A DNA stretch of 64,000 nt from Neocallimastix lanati (nom. inval.) (Eukaryota; Neocallimastigomycota; Neocallimastigomycetes; Neocallimastigales; Neocallimastigaceae), in contig JACVTC010000120.1 in the NCBI GenBank assembly GCA_016946835.1, forward strand, positions 344,501 through 408,500, read 5' to 3'. Under the pieces are notes generated by a model. It worked only from the letters and a program-made list of their open reading frames with translations, was not told where the DNA came from and searched no databases. Numbering within the stretch: position 1 is the first letter of the stretch; the number at the start of each line of letters is the position of its first letter. Made by a program: the position numbers and the translations under genes. Shown here in pieces: positions 24,650-36,363 of the stretch.

Positions 24650-25166
24650 GGTCCCAATATTGACACTAATAACTATAATATATATAATACATGTAACCAT
24701 CAATATAGTGGCTATAATAATGGATATTATAATAATAATAAAAGTTATAATATGAAAAATAATACTCAATTAATGCGGTTTGGAAATTTTAAAAATAGAT
24801 CATATAATAACAGATATAATCAAAATAACTATACTAGGGGGAATTCTACTTTTATTCTGTAAAAGGAAATTCTAATAATCAATTCCTTAACAATAATAAT
24901 ATGACAAGTTATGATGTTAATAATTCTCACATGATAAACAACAATAATAATATGATTAATAGAAATTCTAATGATCGCATGAATAATAGTACAAGAAGAA
25001 GACACTACAATGATGCATCTAGTGGAACTATCATATGCCATAAATGCACCATGCACGGTCATAAAGCTTTCGAATGTACATATACTTACAAACAATTGGC
25101 AGACATGGAAGAAAAAGGATTAATTAAAACTCCTTTAAACCAGTAAATGGGAGAAGGACAACTTCC

Positions 25167-26240
25167 ATGAAACAAACCCATGACAATAGTTTCAATAATA
25201 ATCTTGACAATAAACAAAATTATAATAATAACATAAATGACAATCAAAATAATAATTTTATTACGACGAAAATACCTATCAACTCATTAATGACCAATAA
25301 TAACAATAGTGACAATAACAACATGACACTTTCAAAAAAATTTTCTAATCAAGAAGATCAATCACATTTATATAACACAGAAATTGTGGCGGCTGCTACA
25401 AGGAAATCAAAACCAAAATTTAATAAAGTTAAACCATATGATAAGAATAATACAATAAATAATTTAAAAGATCAACCTACCTCTATAATTACGTCAGCAA
25501 TGAATCATAATACTAGTTATAATAATATTAATAATAATAATAAAATGAATAATAATATAATTAATAATAATAATATAATTAATAATAATAATAAAATTAA
25601 TAATAATAATAAAATTAATAATAATAATAATGATAGTGATAGTAATAGTAATAATATTAATAATATTAATAATAGTAATGATAAAAATAATGATAATAAT
25701 ATTAATAGTAATCAAAGTGTTATACCTATACAAGATGATATCGAAATGCTTGAATCTGAATTAAAAGAAGAAGAAAAAGATAACAATAATATATACTACA
25801 GTGAAACAAAGGCTAAAAATAAGAAAACTGTGAAATTTTCTTTAAATGAAAGTGAATCTGTTAATAACACTAAAGATAATCATAGCACCACAGAAAAATT
25901 AGAATCTTTAGATCCTTCCTTCATTACTGAAAAGAATATTATTAATGCTAAAAAGAAAAATAAACAAGAATGTATCAGAGAAATTAAGGAACAAATTAAT
26001 GATAATAAAGTGAAAACCAATACTCAAGAATTACTTATTAATAATAAGGAACCTCACATAAATTTAATGAAGACTTTTGAAGAATACTGCATTCAAGATT
26101 TAGTTAAGGAAATAGCTTCTACTGAAGTAATTACCAGGCTAGCATATTTTCTGGATCTATTCCCCAAATTTCGATCTGAATTTATGAAGGCTTTAAAACT
26201 TACACCTAAAAATACTGTTACTAATATCATAATATCATGA
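25167..26240 (+). CDS. Gypsy-1 Asn-rich linker region
   Basis: 357 residues, largely Asn runs in the first half and a charged, Lys/Glu-rich second half ending in a helical segment (LAYFLDLFPKFRSEFMKALK). It lies between the zinc knuckle and the protease. No known fold is recognised. The composition follows from AAT repeats. Confidence 0.5.
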   Translation: MKQTHDNSFNNNLDNKQNYNNNINDNQNNNFITTKIPINSLMTNNNNSDNNNMTLSKKFSNQEDQSHLYNTEIVAAATRKSKPKFNKVKPYDKNNTINNLKDQPTSIITSAMNHNTSYNNINNNNKMNNNIINNNNIINNNNKINNNNKINNNNNDSDSNSNNINNINNSNDKNNDNNINSNQSVIPIQDDIEMLESELKEEEKDNNNIYYSETKAKNKKTVKFSLNESESVNNTKDNHSTTEKLESLDPSFITEKNIINAKKKNKQECIREIKEQINDNKVKTNTQELLINNKEPHINLMKTFEEYCIQDLVKEIASTEVITRLAYFLDLFPKFRSEFMKALKLTPKNTVTNIIIS

Positions 26241-26866
26241 CAATAATTAACAAGAATAAAATTATTAAAGTAAATGGATTTGTCGAGAATAAATCATGTG
26301 AAATATTTTTGGATTCTTGTGCTAGTCTTAATGCTATAACAAGATCCACATTAAATAAATTAAAAATTAACAAACCTGCTATTGGTACTATCTCGGAAAC
26401 AATTTTACAATCATATTCTAATTCCACTATTGCTAGTGAAGTAGTTGAATTAAAAATTTCCATTGGGTGTAGAACGTTTGTTGAATATTTCAGGATCATT
26501 GAAAAAGATGACATTTTTGAAGTCTTAATAGGTATCGATTCTCTCAAGAAAAATAGATTTGATATCAATTTAGTTAAAAATAAATTATATTATATTGATG
26601 AAAATAATAATTCTACTGAATTAGTTGATCTATACTATGATATCGACTCACCTATTCCAAATCCAGAAAATTATGCTCAAGAAGAACATATTGAACAAAA
26701 CCCTATGTTGATAACAGTAACTGTTGTAAATGACGAAAATAAGGATGCAAATGATTCTGATACAATTAAACAAAATATAATTGATGAAATTATACAAACT
26801 ATACCTGAAAATTTCAAAAAAATCGTGAAAGAATTATTTTATAAAATTTTGGTATTATTGCAATAA
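26237..26866 (+). CDS. Gypsy-1 protease region
   Basis: This retropepsin-like segment begins with a beta-rich stretch (VNGFVENKSCEIFLDS) and continues with ILQSYSNSTI and the IGIDSLKKNRFDI block typical of gypsy proteases before RT. It overlaps the end of the linker frame by a few bases. Role: polyprotein maturation. Confidence 0.65.
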   Translation: MTIINKNKIIKVNGFVENKSCEIFLDSCASLNAITRSTLNKLKINKPAIGTISETILQSYSNSTIASEVVELKISIGCRTFVEYFRIIEKDDIFEVLIGIDSLKKNRFDINLVKNKLYYIDENNNSTELVDLYYDIDSPIPNPENYAQEEHIEQNPMLITVTVVNDENKDANDSDTIKQNIIDEIIQTIPENFKKIVKELFYKILVLLQ

Positions 26867-26869
26867 AAA

Positions 26870-28140
26870 CAGATGATCTTGGTAAATCAAAACTTCTCCC
26901 TTATAGGATCGAACTAGTGCCAGGTGCCCAACCAATAAAACAAAAATCATATAGAATACCTAAATCTCTCATAGATGTATTAAAATAGGAATTAATAAAA
27001 TTAATTGAAAATTACCTTATTGAACCTTCTTTCTCGTCATGGTCTTCACCGGTGGTACTTGTTCCAAAAAAAAATGGTAACAAATGGCGATTGTGTGTGG
27101 ACTATCGCAAATTGAATAATGTTACCATTAAGGATGCTTATGCACTACCCTTAATCGATGATATCTTTAATTACATTGGCAATAATTCCCAATATTTGTC
27201 TACTATTGATTTGTTTTCTGGGTATCATCAAATACCCATGGCTGAAGAAGAAAAAGATAAAACAGCCTTTACCACTATGTTTGGAAATTATAACTTCAGA
27301 GTCATGCCATTTGGGTTATGCAACGCTCCGGCTTCATTTCAACGTGAAATGAACAGAATTTTTATGGACTTAATTGGTGTTTTTCGTTTTTATTTATATT
27401 GACGATATTATTGTATTTTCAAAAACATTAGAAGATCATATTAGTGATTTGGGTAAAGTTTTTAAAATTTTAAATGATAAATGAATTAAAAATAAATATT
27501 GAGAAATGTACCTTTTTCAAAAATAAAGTCACTGTCCTCGGTCACATTCTTTCTACCGAAGGTATTTCCCCCATTCCTAAGAAGGTCAAAGTTATTATAA
27601 ACTGGATTCCTCCTAAAGACAAAACTCAATTGCGATCCTTCCTTGGCGATATTGGTTATTACCGAAAGTTTATTTACAACTTTGCTCAAATTGCATATCC
27701 ATTGTTCCAATTACTTAAGAAAGATGTTCCCTTTATTTGGTCTGAGGACTGCACAGTCGCTTTCGAAGAACTGAAAAATAAATTAGTAAGTGCCCCTATT
27801 TTAACACCTCCTGACTATAAGAAAACATTTATTATTCGCACGGACGCATCAAGGACAGGCTTAGGTGATGTTTTACTTTAACTTAAAGATAATATAGAGG
27901 TTCCAATCTATTTTGAAAGTAGATCCCTTTCTCCTTCGGAAAATAGCTACAGTGTTACTGACTTGGAAGGAAAGGCTATGTTCCACTGTGTAAGGAAGTT
28001 CAAGTGTTTTCTCACTGGTAGCCCTTTTGTGACAACCCTGTATACTGATCATAAGCCCCTGGTTAGTATATTCTCTAATAAAGAACCTCTTACTAGTAGA
28101 CATCTTAAATGGGTAACGGAAGTCAGTATTATGAACGTGA
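26870..28140 (+). CDS. Gypsy-1 reverse transcriptase and RNase H region
   Basis: Motifs in Ty3 order are VLVPKKNGNKWRLCVDYRKLN, STIDLFSGYHQIPM, TMFGNYNFRVMPFGLCNAPA, a YIDDIIVFS box near 27400, VTVLGHILSTEGISP, RSFLGDIGYYRKFI and the RNase H piece (RTDASRTGLGDVLL, YTDHKPLVSIF). It would carry out cDNA synthesis. The region is broken. Confidence 0.88.
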
Positions 28141-28697
28141 AATTATAAGTTTCTGTATAATATTTTCTATACCTTTGAAATAAACTGAAATAAAACAAAA
28201 ATCAAAATAAATTAAATCTTTATTAAAATAAAAATGAACTAAAATACAGAAGAATTTCAATAATAAAAATGATCTAAAATAAAGAAAATATCAATTCCGT
28301 ATAATTCTCTCTCTGAAAACAATATCAAGAAGAAGCTACCGCCCGGAATGCCCTTCGTGATACAATCTCTAAATTAATTTTTATATTTTAATTTAATAAA
28401 TGTTATTTTTTATTAAAATAATTTAAAATAATAGTTAAAAATTAAAATAAAATAGTTATAATAGTTTTTTTTTATAAAAAATATATTAATAATAAATAAA
28501 ATGTAATAAAAATAAAAGTATAAAAAGAAGAATAAATTTCCTTCTTTTTAATACTTGGAACAAATAATTTTAATTTTAATTTTAAATAAAAGAATATTTT
28601 AAAAATTAACTTTTTTTGTTTCCAAATTCATTTTTGTATGTTAATATTTATTTTTTTTGTTTTGAATATCTTAGTGTTTCAACCCCAACCCGTATCA
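28138..28697 (+). mobile_element. LTR family D (D4), 5'-shortened
   Basis: It starts mid-LTR (gaaattataagtttctg) directly against the gypsy-1 RNase H region and ends aacccgtatca. The gctaccgcccggaatgccct island is at about 28335. The TATA-associated hairpin at 28518-28554 has nine perfect pairs here (AAAAAGAAG/CTTCTTTTT). The right spacer gtt is the same as after D2. Confidence 0.72.
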
Positions 28698-28700
28698 GTT

Positions 28701-29645
28701 TGATAAGAATGTACTAAATAATGCATTCTTAATTAAATTTACGATTTATTTCTAATACATAATGTGTACATTATTATTTTTGTACTTTAATAAATTTTTT
28801 AAATTCAAAGATTAAAAATTAAATCAAAAATTATATTAAACTTTATATTTTTATATTAAATCTTATATTAATAGTAATATTTTTATATATTTAAAACTTA
28901 TTGTAAAGATATGATCAATATCTTTAGTACATTAATTAATTTATTTTGTACATTAAATTATTTAATGTAATTCACGTTTACAAAATAATGCTAATGCATT
29001 AAATTATGTAAAATATATTAATTTATGAAATTAATTGATTTATGAAAATTAATAATAAATTTATATTTCATATAATATATAAATTTAAAAATATAAAATT
29101 AATTTTTAAATAACCTAAAATTTAGTAATAAAATATATTAATAATTTTAGTTTAGTTTAATTTTAGTTTAGTTTAATTTCAGTTTAGTTTAATAATCATA
29201 AAAATTAAATAGTAATATATAATTAATAGTATTAATAATAAAAGAATAATAAATAAATAATAAATAAGAACTTATTCAATTTGAGTCAAAACAAATTGAA
29301 TAAAAAGCTTATTGAATTAGTTTTAGTTTTTTATAACTTTATTTAATTTTAGATTAATTTTTGTTTATTTTATATTGAATATATATTTAAATAAATAGAA
29401 ATAGTATATTATAATATAATTAAGAAAAAATATAAATACATGTAAAATTATTCTATTAAAGAAAATGTAGTTGTTATTAACTATTTTGCAGTTAATAACT
29501 AATAAAAAGAATTTTTATAATAAAGTGATTAATAAAAGAATTTTTTTTAAAAATAAATTTCATTTGAGTATTGTTATTGATAGTGTTGTTTTTGTTTTTG
29601 TTTTTTTTTTTTCGTAATTGTAATCTGCTCCATAAGGAACATTTT
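28701..29645 (+). mobile_element. Probable solo LTR, family S
   Basis: It begins tgataagaatgtac after the gtt spacer. A TATA box (aaaatataaatacatg) lies near 29430, and a probable end lies near gaacattttaca (about 29645). The right end is not fixed, and no second copy exists here to define it. Non-coding. Confidence 0.4.
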
Positions 29646-29649
29646 ACAC

Positions 29650-30239
29650 TTATATTAGCAATATTAATAATAAATCTTATTTTTTTATTATTATATTAAT
29701 AATGAAAATTTGTATTAATAATATTTTTATTTATTGATAATTAAAATTTATATATTATATTTTTAACTTTTATTATAAAATTTTATATCAAAATGTTTTA
29801 TTTTATATTGAAAAATTTTTTATTTTATTAAAAACCTTTATATTAGAATAGTATTTTTATTTGAATATTTTAACAGATTTTAATAATAGTTATAGCCAAT
29901 TAAATAAATTCTTATTAGTAATATTTTAGATAGATTTTTCTTATAAAAAAAAATGTTTTATTAATATTATAAATGTATTTTATTTATATTGTTATAATTA
30001 AATTTTATATAATTGATTAAAAAATCAATTTAAATTTAATAGTTTTTATAAAAAAAATAAAATGTAATAATATAAAATTTAGTGGCAAGAACAACTTTTA
30101 TGCCCTAAAAAAAAAAAAGTATAAATAATAAATTTTGCTACCAATTTTTAGAAAATCATCATAAAAATAAAGAATTAATATATAAAAAAAATCTTTGTAT
30201 TTATTATTGTTTTCTATTTAATTTCTCATAACCTTAACA
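29650..30239 (+). mobile_element. Probable solo LTR, family U (H-like)
   Basis: A TATA box (aaagtataaataataaat) lies near 30117, and the end is ctcataaccttaaca, like the H1 end. The left end is uncertain. A poly-A run stands before the TATA box. Non-coding. Confidence 0.4.
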
Positions 30240-30245
30240 TGTTTG

Positions 30246-30950
30246 TGTAAGAATCTATAATTGTTTTTAACAACATAATTATATTTTCTTAGTTAAGTTA
30301 TAATAATATAACTTTATTTAAATAATATTACTTTCGTACACTTAATTATAATTAATACTTTATTTAATATTATATTAAATATTTATTTAATTTAGTATTA
30401 GAAAATTATTTAGATAAATAGTTTTTATATATTTAAATAATAATAATAATTTATTTAATCATTCATTTAGATATCAAATTTATTAGTTTAGTAATTTAGT
30501 TAAATTAAACTATGTAACTAAAACGTTTCTCTATATTGTATAATGTATTCTGTATTTTATAATGTATCTTATATTTTGTTTAATACATAATTTAATATTA
30601 TTTATATATTGTTTTCCATATATGTAAATTCATATTTATATGATCGAAATATCTTTTATTCTTATTCTTTTATTTTCGATCATTAGATTAGATTAACCAA
30701 TCGGTTAATTAAGGTTTTTCTAATTTCTTTATGGAAGTAATTGGTTTTACTTAATTAATACGATGATCGATATGGATAGAATATCGATCAAAAGCTTATC
30801 TAGGTTTTTCTATCTAATCTTTTCCTAGATAAGAGATTTGTTAAGATTAGATAACACTTTTTTAATTATCCTTATTTTTTCAAAAAGTATAAATAAAGTT
30901 CTTGAGTTCTCTTTGAGAAATCAAGAGTTATTATTAAATTTAAAATAAAA
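30246..30950 (+). mobile_element. LTR family K (K4), 3' part missing
   Basis: It starts tgtaagaatc after the spacer tgtttg. It carries the K interleaved repeats (30765-30851), a TATA box at 30888-30895, and directly after it the hairpin cttgagttctc/gagaaatcaag (30901-30925). The right side merges into N-like sequence. Confidence 0.65.
30765..30851 (+). promoter_or_regulatory. K4 hairpin plus interleaved inverted repeats
   Basis: Sense orientation: hairpin GATCGATAT (30765-30773) with ATATCGATC (30781-30789); then CTTATCTAGG (30795-30804), TCTAATCTT (30813-30821), CCTAGATAAG (30824-30833) and AAGATTAGA (30843-30851). The last four are B-A-B'-A', all perfect pairs. The TATA box is 36 bases further on, so the block is in U3: promoter DNA and also transcribed 3' UTR. 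Confidence 0.75.
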
Positions 30951-31499
30951 TAATTAATTTTTATAATTAGTTTTATAATAATTTTTATAATTAATTTTAT
31001 AATTAAATAATAATTTTATAATAACAAAATTAATTAATTTAAATAACAAAATATTTTTAATTATTTTTATAATATACAAATTTATTTATTTTATTATTAA
31101 ATATTTATTTTATTATTAATATTATTACTTTTATTATTAATATTATTACTTATTTTATTTAATTGTTCTTTTTATTTATAAATTATAAATAGTTTAATTT
31201 TAAAGAAAAATATAAATACTTGTAAATATTTCATGTAATTATTATTATTATTATTATTATTAAATAATTAATTTTATAGTTTTAATAATCACTTTTAATT
31301 TTTATAATGTTTAATAAATTTTAATAAAGATTTAAAATTAATTATTAGAAAACATGTGTTCTAATAAACCAAATTTTTAGTGTTATTTTAATAAAACATT
31401 TTTAATTCGTAAATAACTTATACAGTTATTATTTAAATAAATTGAAATTATCACTTTTTAATTCTATATTAAAATTATAATAATTTCTAAAATTTATCA
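30950..31499 (+). mobile_element. Diverged N-like LTR segment
   Basis: It resembles the second half of N1 and N2: aaaaatataaatacttgtaaat near 31210, then gtgttctaataaacca near 31370. It ends aatttatca before the agaa duplication of D3. The left end is unclear. Confidence 0.4.
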
Positions 31500-31503
31500 A
31501 GAA

Positions 31504-32392
31504 TGATACGGGATGTCACTAAATACCTTGTATTTCCTATTAAATACTCTTAATAATTATATAATAAATATTATAATTAAATATTCTTATTAATTTCTTT
31601 TATTGATATCAAATATAATAAAAATTATTATTAATTATTCTTTTATTAATATCAAATATAATAAAAATTATTATTAAATATTTTAATAAAAATCTTTTAT
31701 TAATATTAAATATAATAAAAATTATTACTAAATATTCTTATTAAAAATTATATATAATTTAAATCATTACTAATTCTTATTTTTATATCAAGTATAATAA
31801 AAACCTATTTCAATAAATATTTGATATAAAATACAGAATTATAAGTTTCTGTATAATATTTACTAAACCTTTGAAATAAACTAAAAATAAAACAAAATTC
31901 AAAATAAATTAAATCTTTATTAAAATAAAAATGAACTAAAATACAGAAGAATTTCAATAATTAAAATGATCTAAAATACAGAAAATATCAATTCTGTGTA
32001 ATTCTCTCTCTGAAAACAATATCAAAAAGAAGCTACCGCCCGGAATGCCCTTCGTGATACAATCTCTAAATTAATTTTTATATTTTAATTTAATAAATGT
32101 TATTTTTTATTAAAATAATTTAAAATAATAGTTAAAAATTAAAATAAAATAGTTATAATAGTTTTTTTTATAAATAATATATTAATAATAAATAAAATGT
32201 ATTAAAATAAAAGTATAAAGAATAATAAATTTCTTTCTTTTTAATACTTGGAACAAATAATTTTAATTTTAATTTTAAATAAAGAATATTTTAAAAATTA
32301 ATTTTTTTTTGTTTCCAAATTCATTTTTTGTGTGTTAATATTTATTTTTTTATGTTTTGAATATCTTAGTGTTTCAACCCCAGCCTGTATCA
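31504..32392 (+). mobile_element. Solo LTR, family D (D3), complete
   Basis: An 889 bp unit from tgatacgggatgtc to cagcctgtatca, with an exact agaa duplication (31500-31503 and 32393-32396). This is the reference copy of family D: a 9-base near-perfect terminal inverted repeat, the GC-richer island near 32030, and a TATA box near 32213 inside an inverted repeat. Non-coding. Confidence 0.8.
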
Positions 32393-34410
32393 AGAAATCA
32401 TAATTATTCAATAATGAATAATTAATATTTCTTATAATTAATGAAAAATCATTAATAATTTATAATTATTTATAAAATAATAATTATTTTTTCAAAAAAA
32501 ATATTTATTTAAATAATAATTAATATATTCATTGATTTTAACTTATAAATTTATTTAATAGTTATATTTTCATATATTGATCTGAATTTATTTACATATT
32601 ATAATTTATAAATTTATATAAATAATATAAAATTTATTTACTTATTATTATTGTTCATTTAAATAGAATTTTTAAAAAAGATTATGTAAATTTGTATTTA
32701 ATATGTGAAAAGTATAAATCTCTTTTTTTATTATATAAGAATAAAGAATAGTATGTGTACATAATTTTATACTTTTTTATGGTATTTATAGTAAACATAA
32801 TATGTAGCTTTTTGTTACTATTGGTCACATATCTTACACTAATATATTAATTTATATAACATTACACCTTTAATTAATATATCTATCTTTATATTTTTGT
32901 TTCTAACATTCCCCCTCAAATCTAACTTTGGATGAAAGTTAGAGTTGAAGAGAAATATTGCAAATGTATTACTATATAAAATAATATTTTATTTTTAATA
33001 ATAATAATAATACAAATAACATATTATAAAGTACATGAAAAAGATTTATTTTATTTTTATTTGTAAACTAAAGAAATTATTTTTATATATTTTAGATTCT
33101 AACGTTTCCCCTTACTTTTAAATTGGATTTATGAAAATTTTTATTTGATTTACAAATAACTCATTATTCTTTTTTATTTAAGATGTTTAGAATAAATATT
33201 ATTTACAGTAATACATTTTTCATTATTTTTACTCTTTTTTTTTTTTAACGAATAATTATGAATATTTGGAGAATAATGAATAATTCAAATAATATATTTT
33301 AAATTATTTTATATAGATTATCTAAATGTAATCTTCCCTATTATTGTTATTGATGTATATATTTACAGGTTTCGAGATTTAACAAAAATTAGATTAATAA
33401 ATTAATAAATGGTAAATTAGATTTTTATAAATATATATATATTATTAATAATATAATTTTTATGAAAAAATTTTAAATTGTTATTAAAATTGATGGATTG
33501 GATTAAATATTATTGATTAAAGTTTAGCAAAAATAATGAAATTTATATTATTGATTGAATTTAATTTAATTTTAATTTAATAAATCATTAATATTATTTT
33601 TAATAAATTGATATAATTGGACATTTTAAAATTATTATAAATTAAAATTTGAAAAGTATTAAATAAAAATGTTATAATATATTAAAATTTTATTGAATAT
33701 AAAGTTTTTTTTTTTTTTAAATTAATTTCTCTGATACTTTAATTTTAATTTATTTCTTGAACATTATTTGTTAAAATTTTAGTGTAAAACTTTAATTATT
33801 AAAATTTCTATTATTATATTTTCTGTGGATTGTTTCTAGTTTCAACGTTAATTATTTGTTAATTTTTCTTGATGGTATTTTATTGTATATTAAAAATTAA
33901 GTTAATTCATAATATATGTATATTATATCTTTTATATTATTTTGAATTGTATAATGTCAGAACGGATTTTGTGTGTGAAGATATATTATTTAATATTTAA
34001 TAATTTTATAATTTTATTAATTATATATTTATTTATATTAAAAATAAATTATATTTATATTATATATTAATGTTAATATTAATTTTTATAAATCATTTTT
34101 CTTTGTCTCTTTTTCAATTAGTTATTAATTTTTTTATTTTATGTGTTTCATTAATATTTAGTTAATAATAGTTATTATTAATTAACTTGAATAAACAGAT
34201 TATTTGTAATTGATAATTCTTAGTCTTAATAACTTAAAATGACTATTATTTTAAATTTAATTATTTAAAACTTCACTAGTTAGATTATTATTTTTATTTT
34301 TATTTTCTATTATTTTCAATTTAGTTAATCTAGTTGACAATCATTTTATAGTTAATTATTTACATCTTAGATAAAATAATCAACAATTATTTTTATTTTT
34401 ATTGTTAATC

Positions 34411-34488
34411 AACCTAGTGTAAAGAGACTTAGTCTGATTGGGATACGTATACAAGGTTACACAGACTAAAGATTAGAATAACTAGGTT
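34411..34488 (-). other. Nested inverted repeat in the non-coding element
   Basis: Outer arms AACCTAGT (34411-34418) and ACTAGGTT (34481-34488) and inner arms TTAGTCTG (34429-34436) and CAGACTAA (34462-34469) are all perfect. The 25-base loop contains the palindrome ATACGTAT. The patch is less AT-rich than its surroundings. A structured RNA is plausible; function unknown. Confidence 0.65.
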
Positions 34489-35105
34489 AGAAAAATTTTT
34501 GCTGTGTATTTTATTTGTTATTTGGTTAGGGTTCTTTTATTATTAAAACAAGATAATTATTTTATGAATCAATAGATTATTTAATTAGAATATAATTTCA
34601 TTTATTATTTATTGATATAAAAGTTTAATAATAAAAAGTACAACACAATTTTTATAAAATAAAAAGTCTTAATTATATTTTCTATAATAAAATTTTCAAT
34701 TAAAGATAAATTGCCAGAGAAAATTTGTCAATAATCTTTTTCAAAGATTAATTTAAAATAAAAACTAAACTATTTATATTTTTCCTAAACTATGTTTACA
34801 TGGCTTATAAAATTTTTATATTTTATTTCTATTATTAATTCCTAATCTAAATTTTTATTTTAATTATTTAATAATAAATTGGATCCCTTGTTTATTTTGT
34901 TTTAAGTTTTCTTTAATATTATCTAGATAATTATAAAAATAAAATATTAATTATTTTGTAATTAATTTCCTAATCTAATAAGGGTATATTTTATATTTGA
35001 TGTTATTTATATTTTAATAATTAAATTATAATAAAATAATTATAAAAAATTCTAGTTAATTTTAACACCCTTAAACTTTAAATGTAAATATCTCGACATC
35101 TAGGA

Positions 35106-35210
35106 GGCTTTGAGACCTCGTATGATGACGAAATTATTTCTCTCTTCGCAACCTATCGGTTGCGCCTATTTTTAACCCTCCATCGCTATGGACTTTTAAA
35201 GTCAAAGCCC
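35106..35210 (-). other. GC-richer island with three hairpins
   Basis: It contains a perfect 7-bp hairpin CGCAACC/GGTTGCG with a 4-base loop (35147-35164), a near-palindrome gacttttaaagtc (35191-35203) and a GAGG/CCTC pair around 35105-35118. It lies about 620-720 bases inside the 5' LTR of the non-coding element, a place where retroelements can hold packaging or dimerisation signals. Confidence 0.55.
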
Positions 35211-35815
35211 ATTTTTTATTAAGTTTATTTATTTATTTTATTAATTTAATATATTCGTTTTTAAACGAATATTTTACTTTAAAGTTTTAATTTATTATAA
35301 TTTCTTATTTATTATTTTCTAATTGTGAAATTACTAATTTCAATAAAAGTAATTTCAAATTTTATTTTAATTTCATTTTTCTTATTTTTACACCTAGCTA
35401 GTTGACAGTTATTTTTATTTCATTATCAATTATTCACAACTTAGCTAGTTGACATTTATTTTTTATTTTCATTTCTCAACTTAGAGATAGATTAGTTGAC
35501 TATTATTTTATTTTAATATTTTCTTTTTATCTAATTATATGTATATGTATTTATATCATTTTTTTATTTTTAGAAAATTAATAATAACTATGACCTATTA
35601 CAATATAAGCATTTTATTTTAAATTTTATATCCTTAACATTCTCACAATTGTTCTGTAATATTTTCTTATCGATAATGGTTATTACGTTTTGTTTCTATA
35701 ACAAATTTTATAAAAATAATAAAAATATATTTTTATTAGTTTGATTATTAATGATAAAATGATTTTATATTTTATATATTTCAACTTAGTTTTATTGATA
35801 GCTCAACTGAAGAGT

Positions 35816-35829
35816 TGAGACTCTTAATC
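35816..35829 (-). other. Primer-binding site of the non-coding element
   Basis: The complement tgagactcttaatc is the same tRNA-Lys(CUU) anticodon-arm sequence as in copia-1 and abuts the 5' LTR directly. Confidence 0.72.
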
Positions 35830-36277
35830 TGTGAAAAGTATAAATCTCTTTTTTTATTATATAAGAATAAAGAATAGTATGTGTACATAATTTTATACTT
35901 TTTTATGGTATTTATAGTAAACATAATATGTGGCTTTTTATTACTATTGGTCACATATCTTACACTAATATATTAATTTATATTACATTACTTCTTTAAT
36001 TAATATAACTATAAATCTTTATATTTTTGTTTCTAACATAATATTTTACCATAAAATTATTAGTTATTTTAATTAAAATGAATTATGTATTTTATAATGT
36101 ATTATAAACTATAAATGTATCTAATATATCATATTATTTAATCTTTATTTTTTAAATAAAAAAAAATCTTTTTTTTTATTAATTTCTATCCTATCAATAT
36201 TTAATATTTTAATAATTAATTAGAAAATCTGTAATTAATGTTTTTCCTAACAAATAGATTTTCTTTAATTATACGAT

Positions 36278-36363
36278 GATCAATATGATTAGAATATTGA
36301 TCGAAAAACTATTTAGGTTTTTCTTCTAATCTTTTCCTAAATAGATTTTTTGTTAAAATTAGA
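36278..36363 (+). promoter_or_regulatory. K5 interleaved repeats with paired changes
   Basis: Hairpin GATCAATAT/ATATTGATC (36278-36302); then CTATTTAGG (36309-36317), TCTAATCTT (36325-36333), CCTAAATAG (36336-36344) and AAAATTAGA (36355-36363). Relative to K4, the hairpin and the B/B' arms changed on both sides and still pair. Confidence 0.72.

Larger units (their letters stand above)
23134..28140 (+). mobile_element. Gypsy-1, Ty3/gypsy retrotransposon, broken
   Basis: The 5' LTR (family R, about 23134-23705, TATA near 23320) is followed by a primer-binding site, gag, an Asn-rich linker, protease, reverse transcriptase and RNase H. No integrase or 3' LTR is recognised: the element stops against the 5'-shortened LTR D4. 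Several interruptions are present, so it is a fossil. Gag precedes protease and RT, as expected for gypsy, and the RT is clearly of the Ty3 type. Confidence 0.85.
32704..36038 (-). mobile_element. Large non-coding LTR retrotransposon (LARD-like)
   Basis: 3335 bp with LTRs of 205 bp (32704-32908) and 209 bp (35830-36038), which begin tgttagaaac and end cttttcaca on the minus strand. The target duplication taata is exact on both sides. The LTRs differ by about five substitutions and one small indel, so it is fairly young. A tRNA-Lys-type primer-binding site (35816-35829) and a G-rich purine tract beside the 3' LTR (ccccct on the plus strand at 32912) are present. The 2.9 kb interior has no open frame of note, which fits a non-autonomous element moved in trans, probably by copia proteins. 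Confidence 0.85.
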
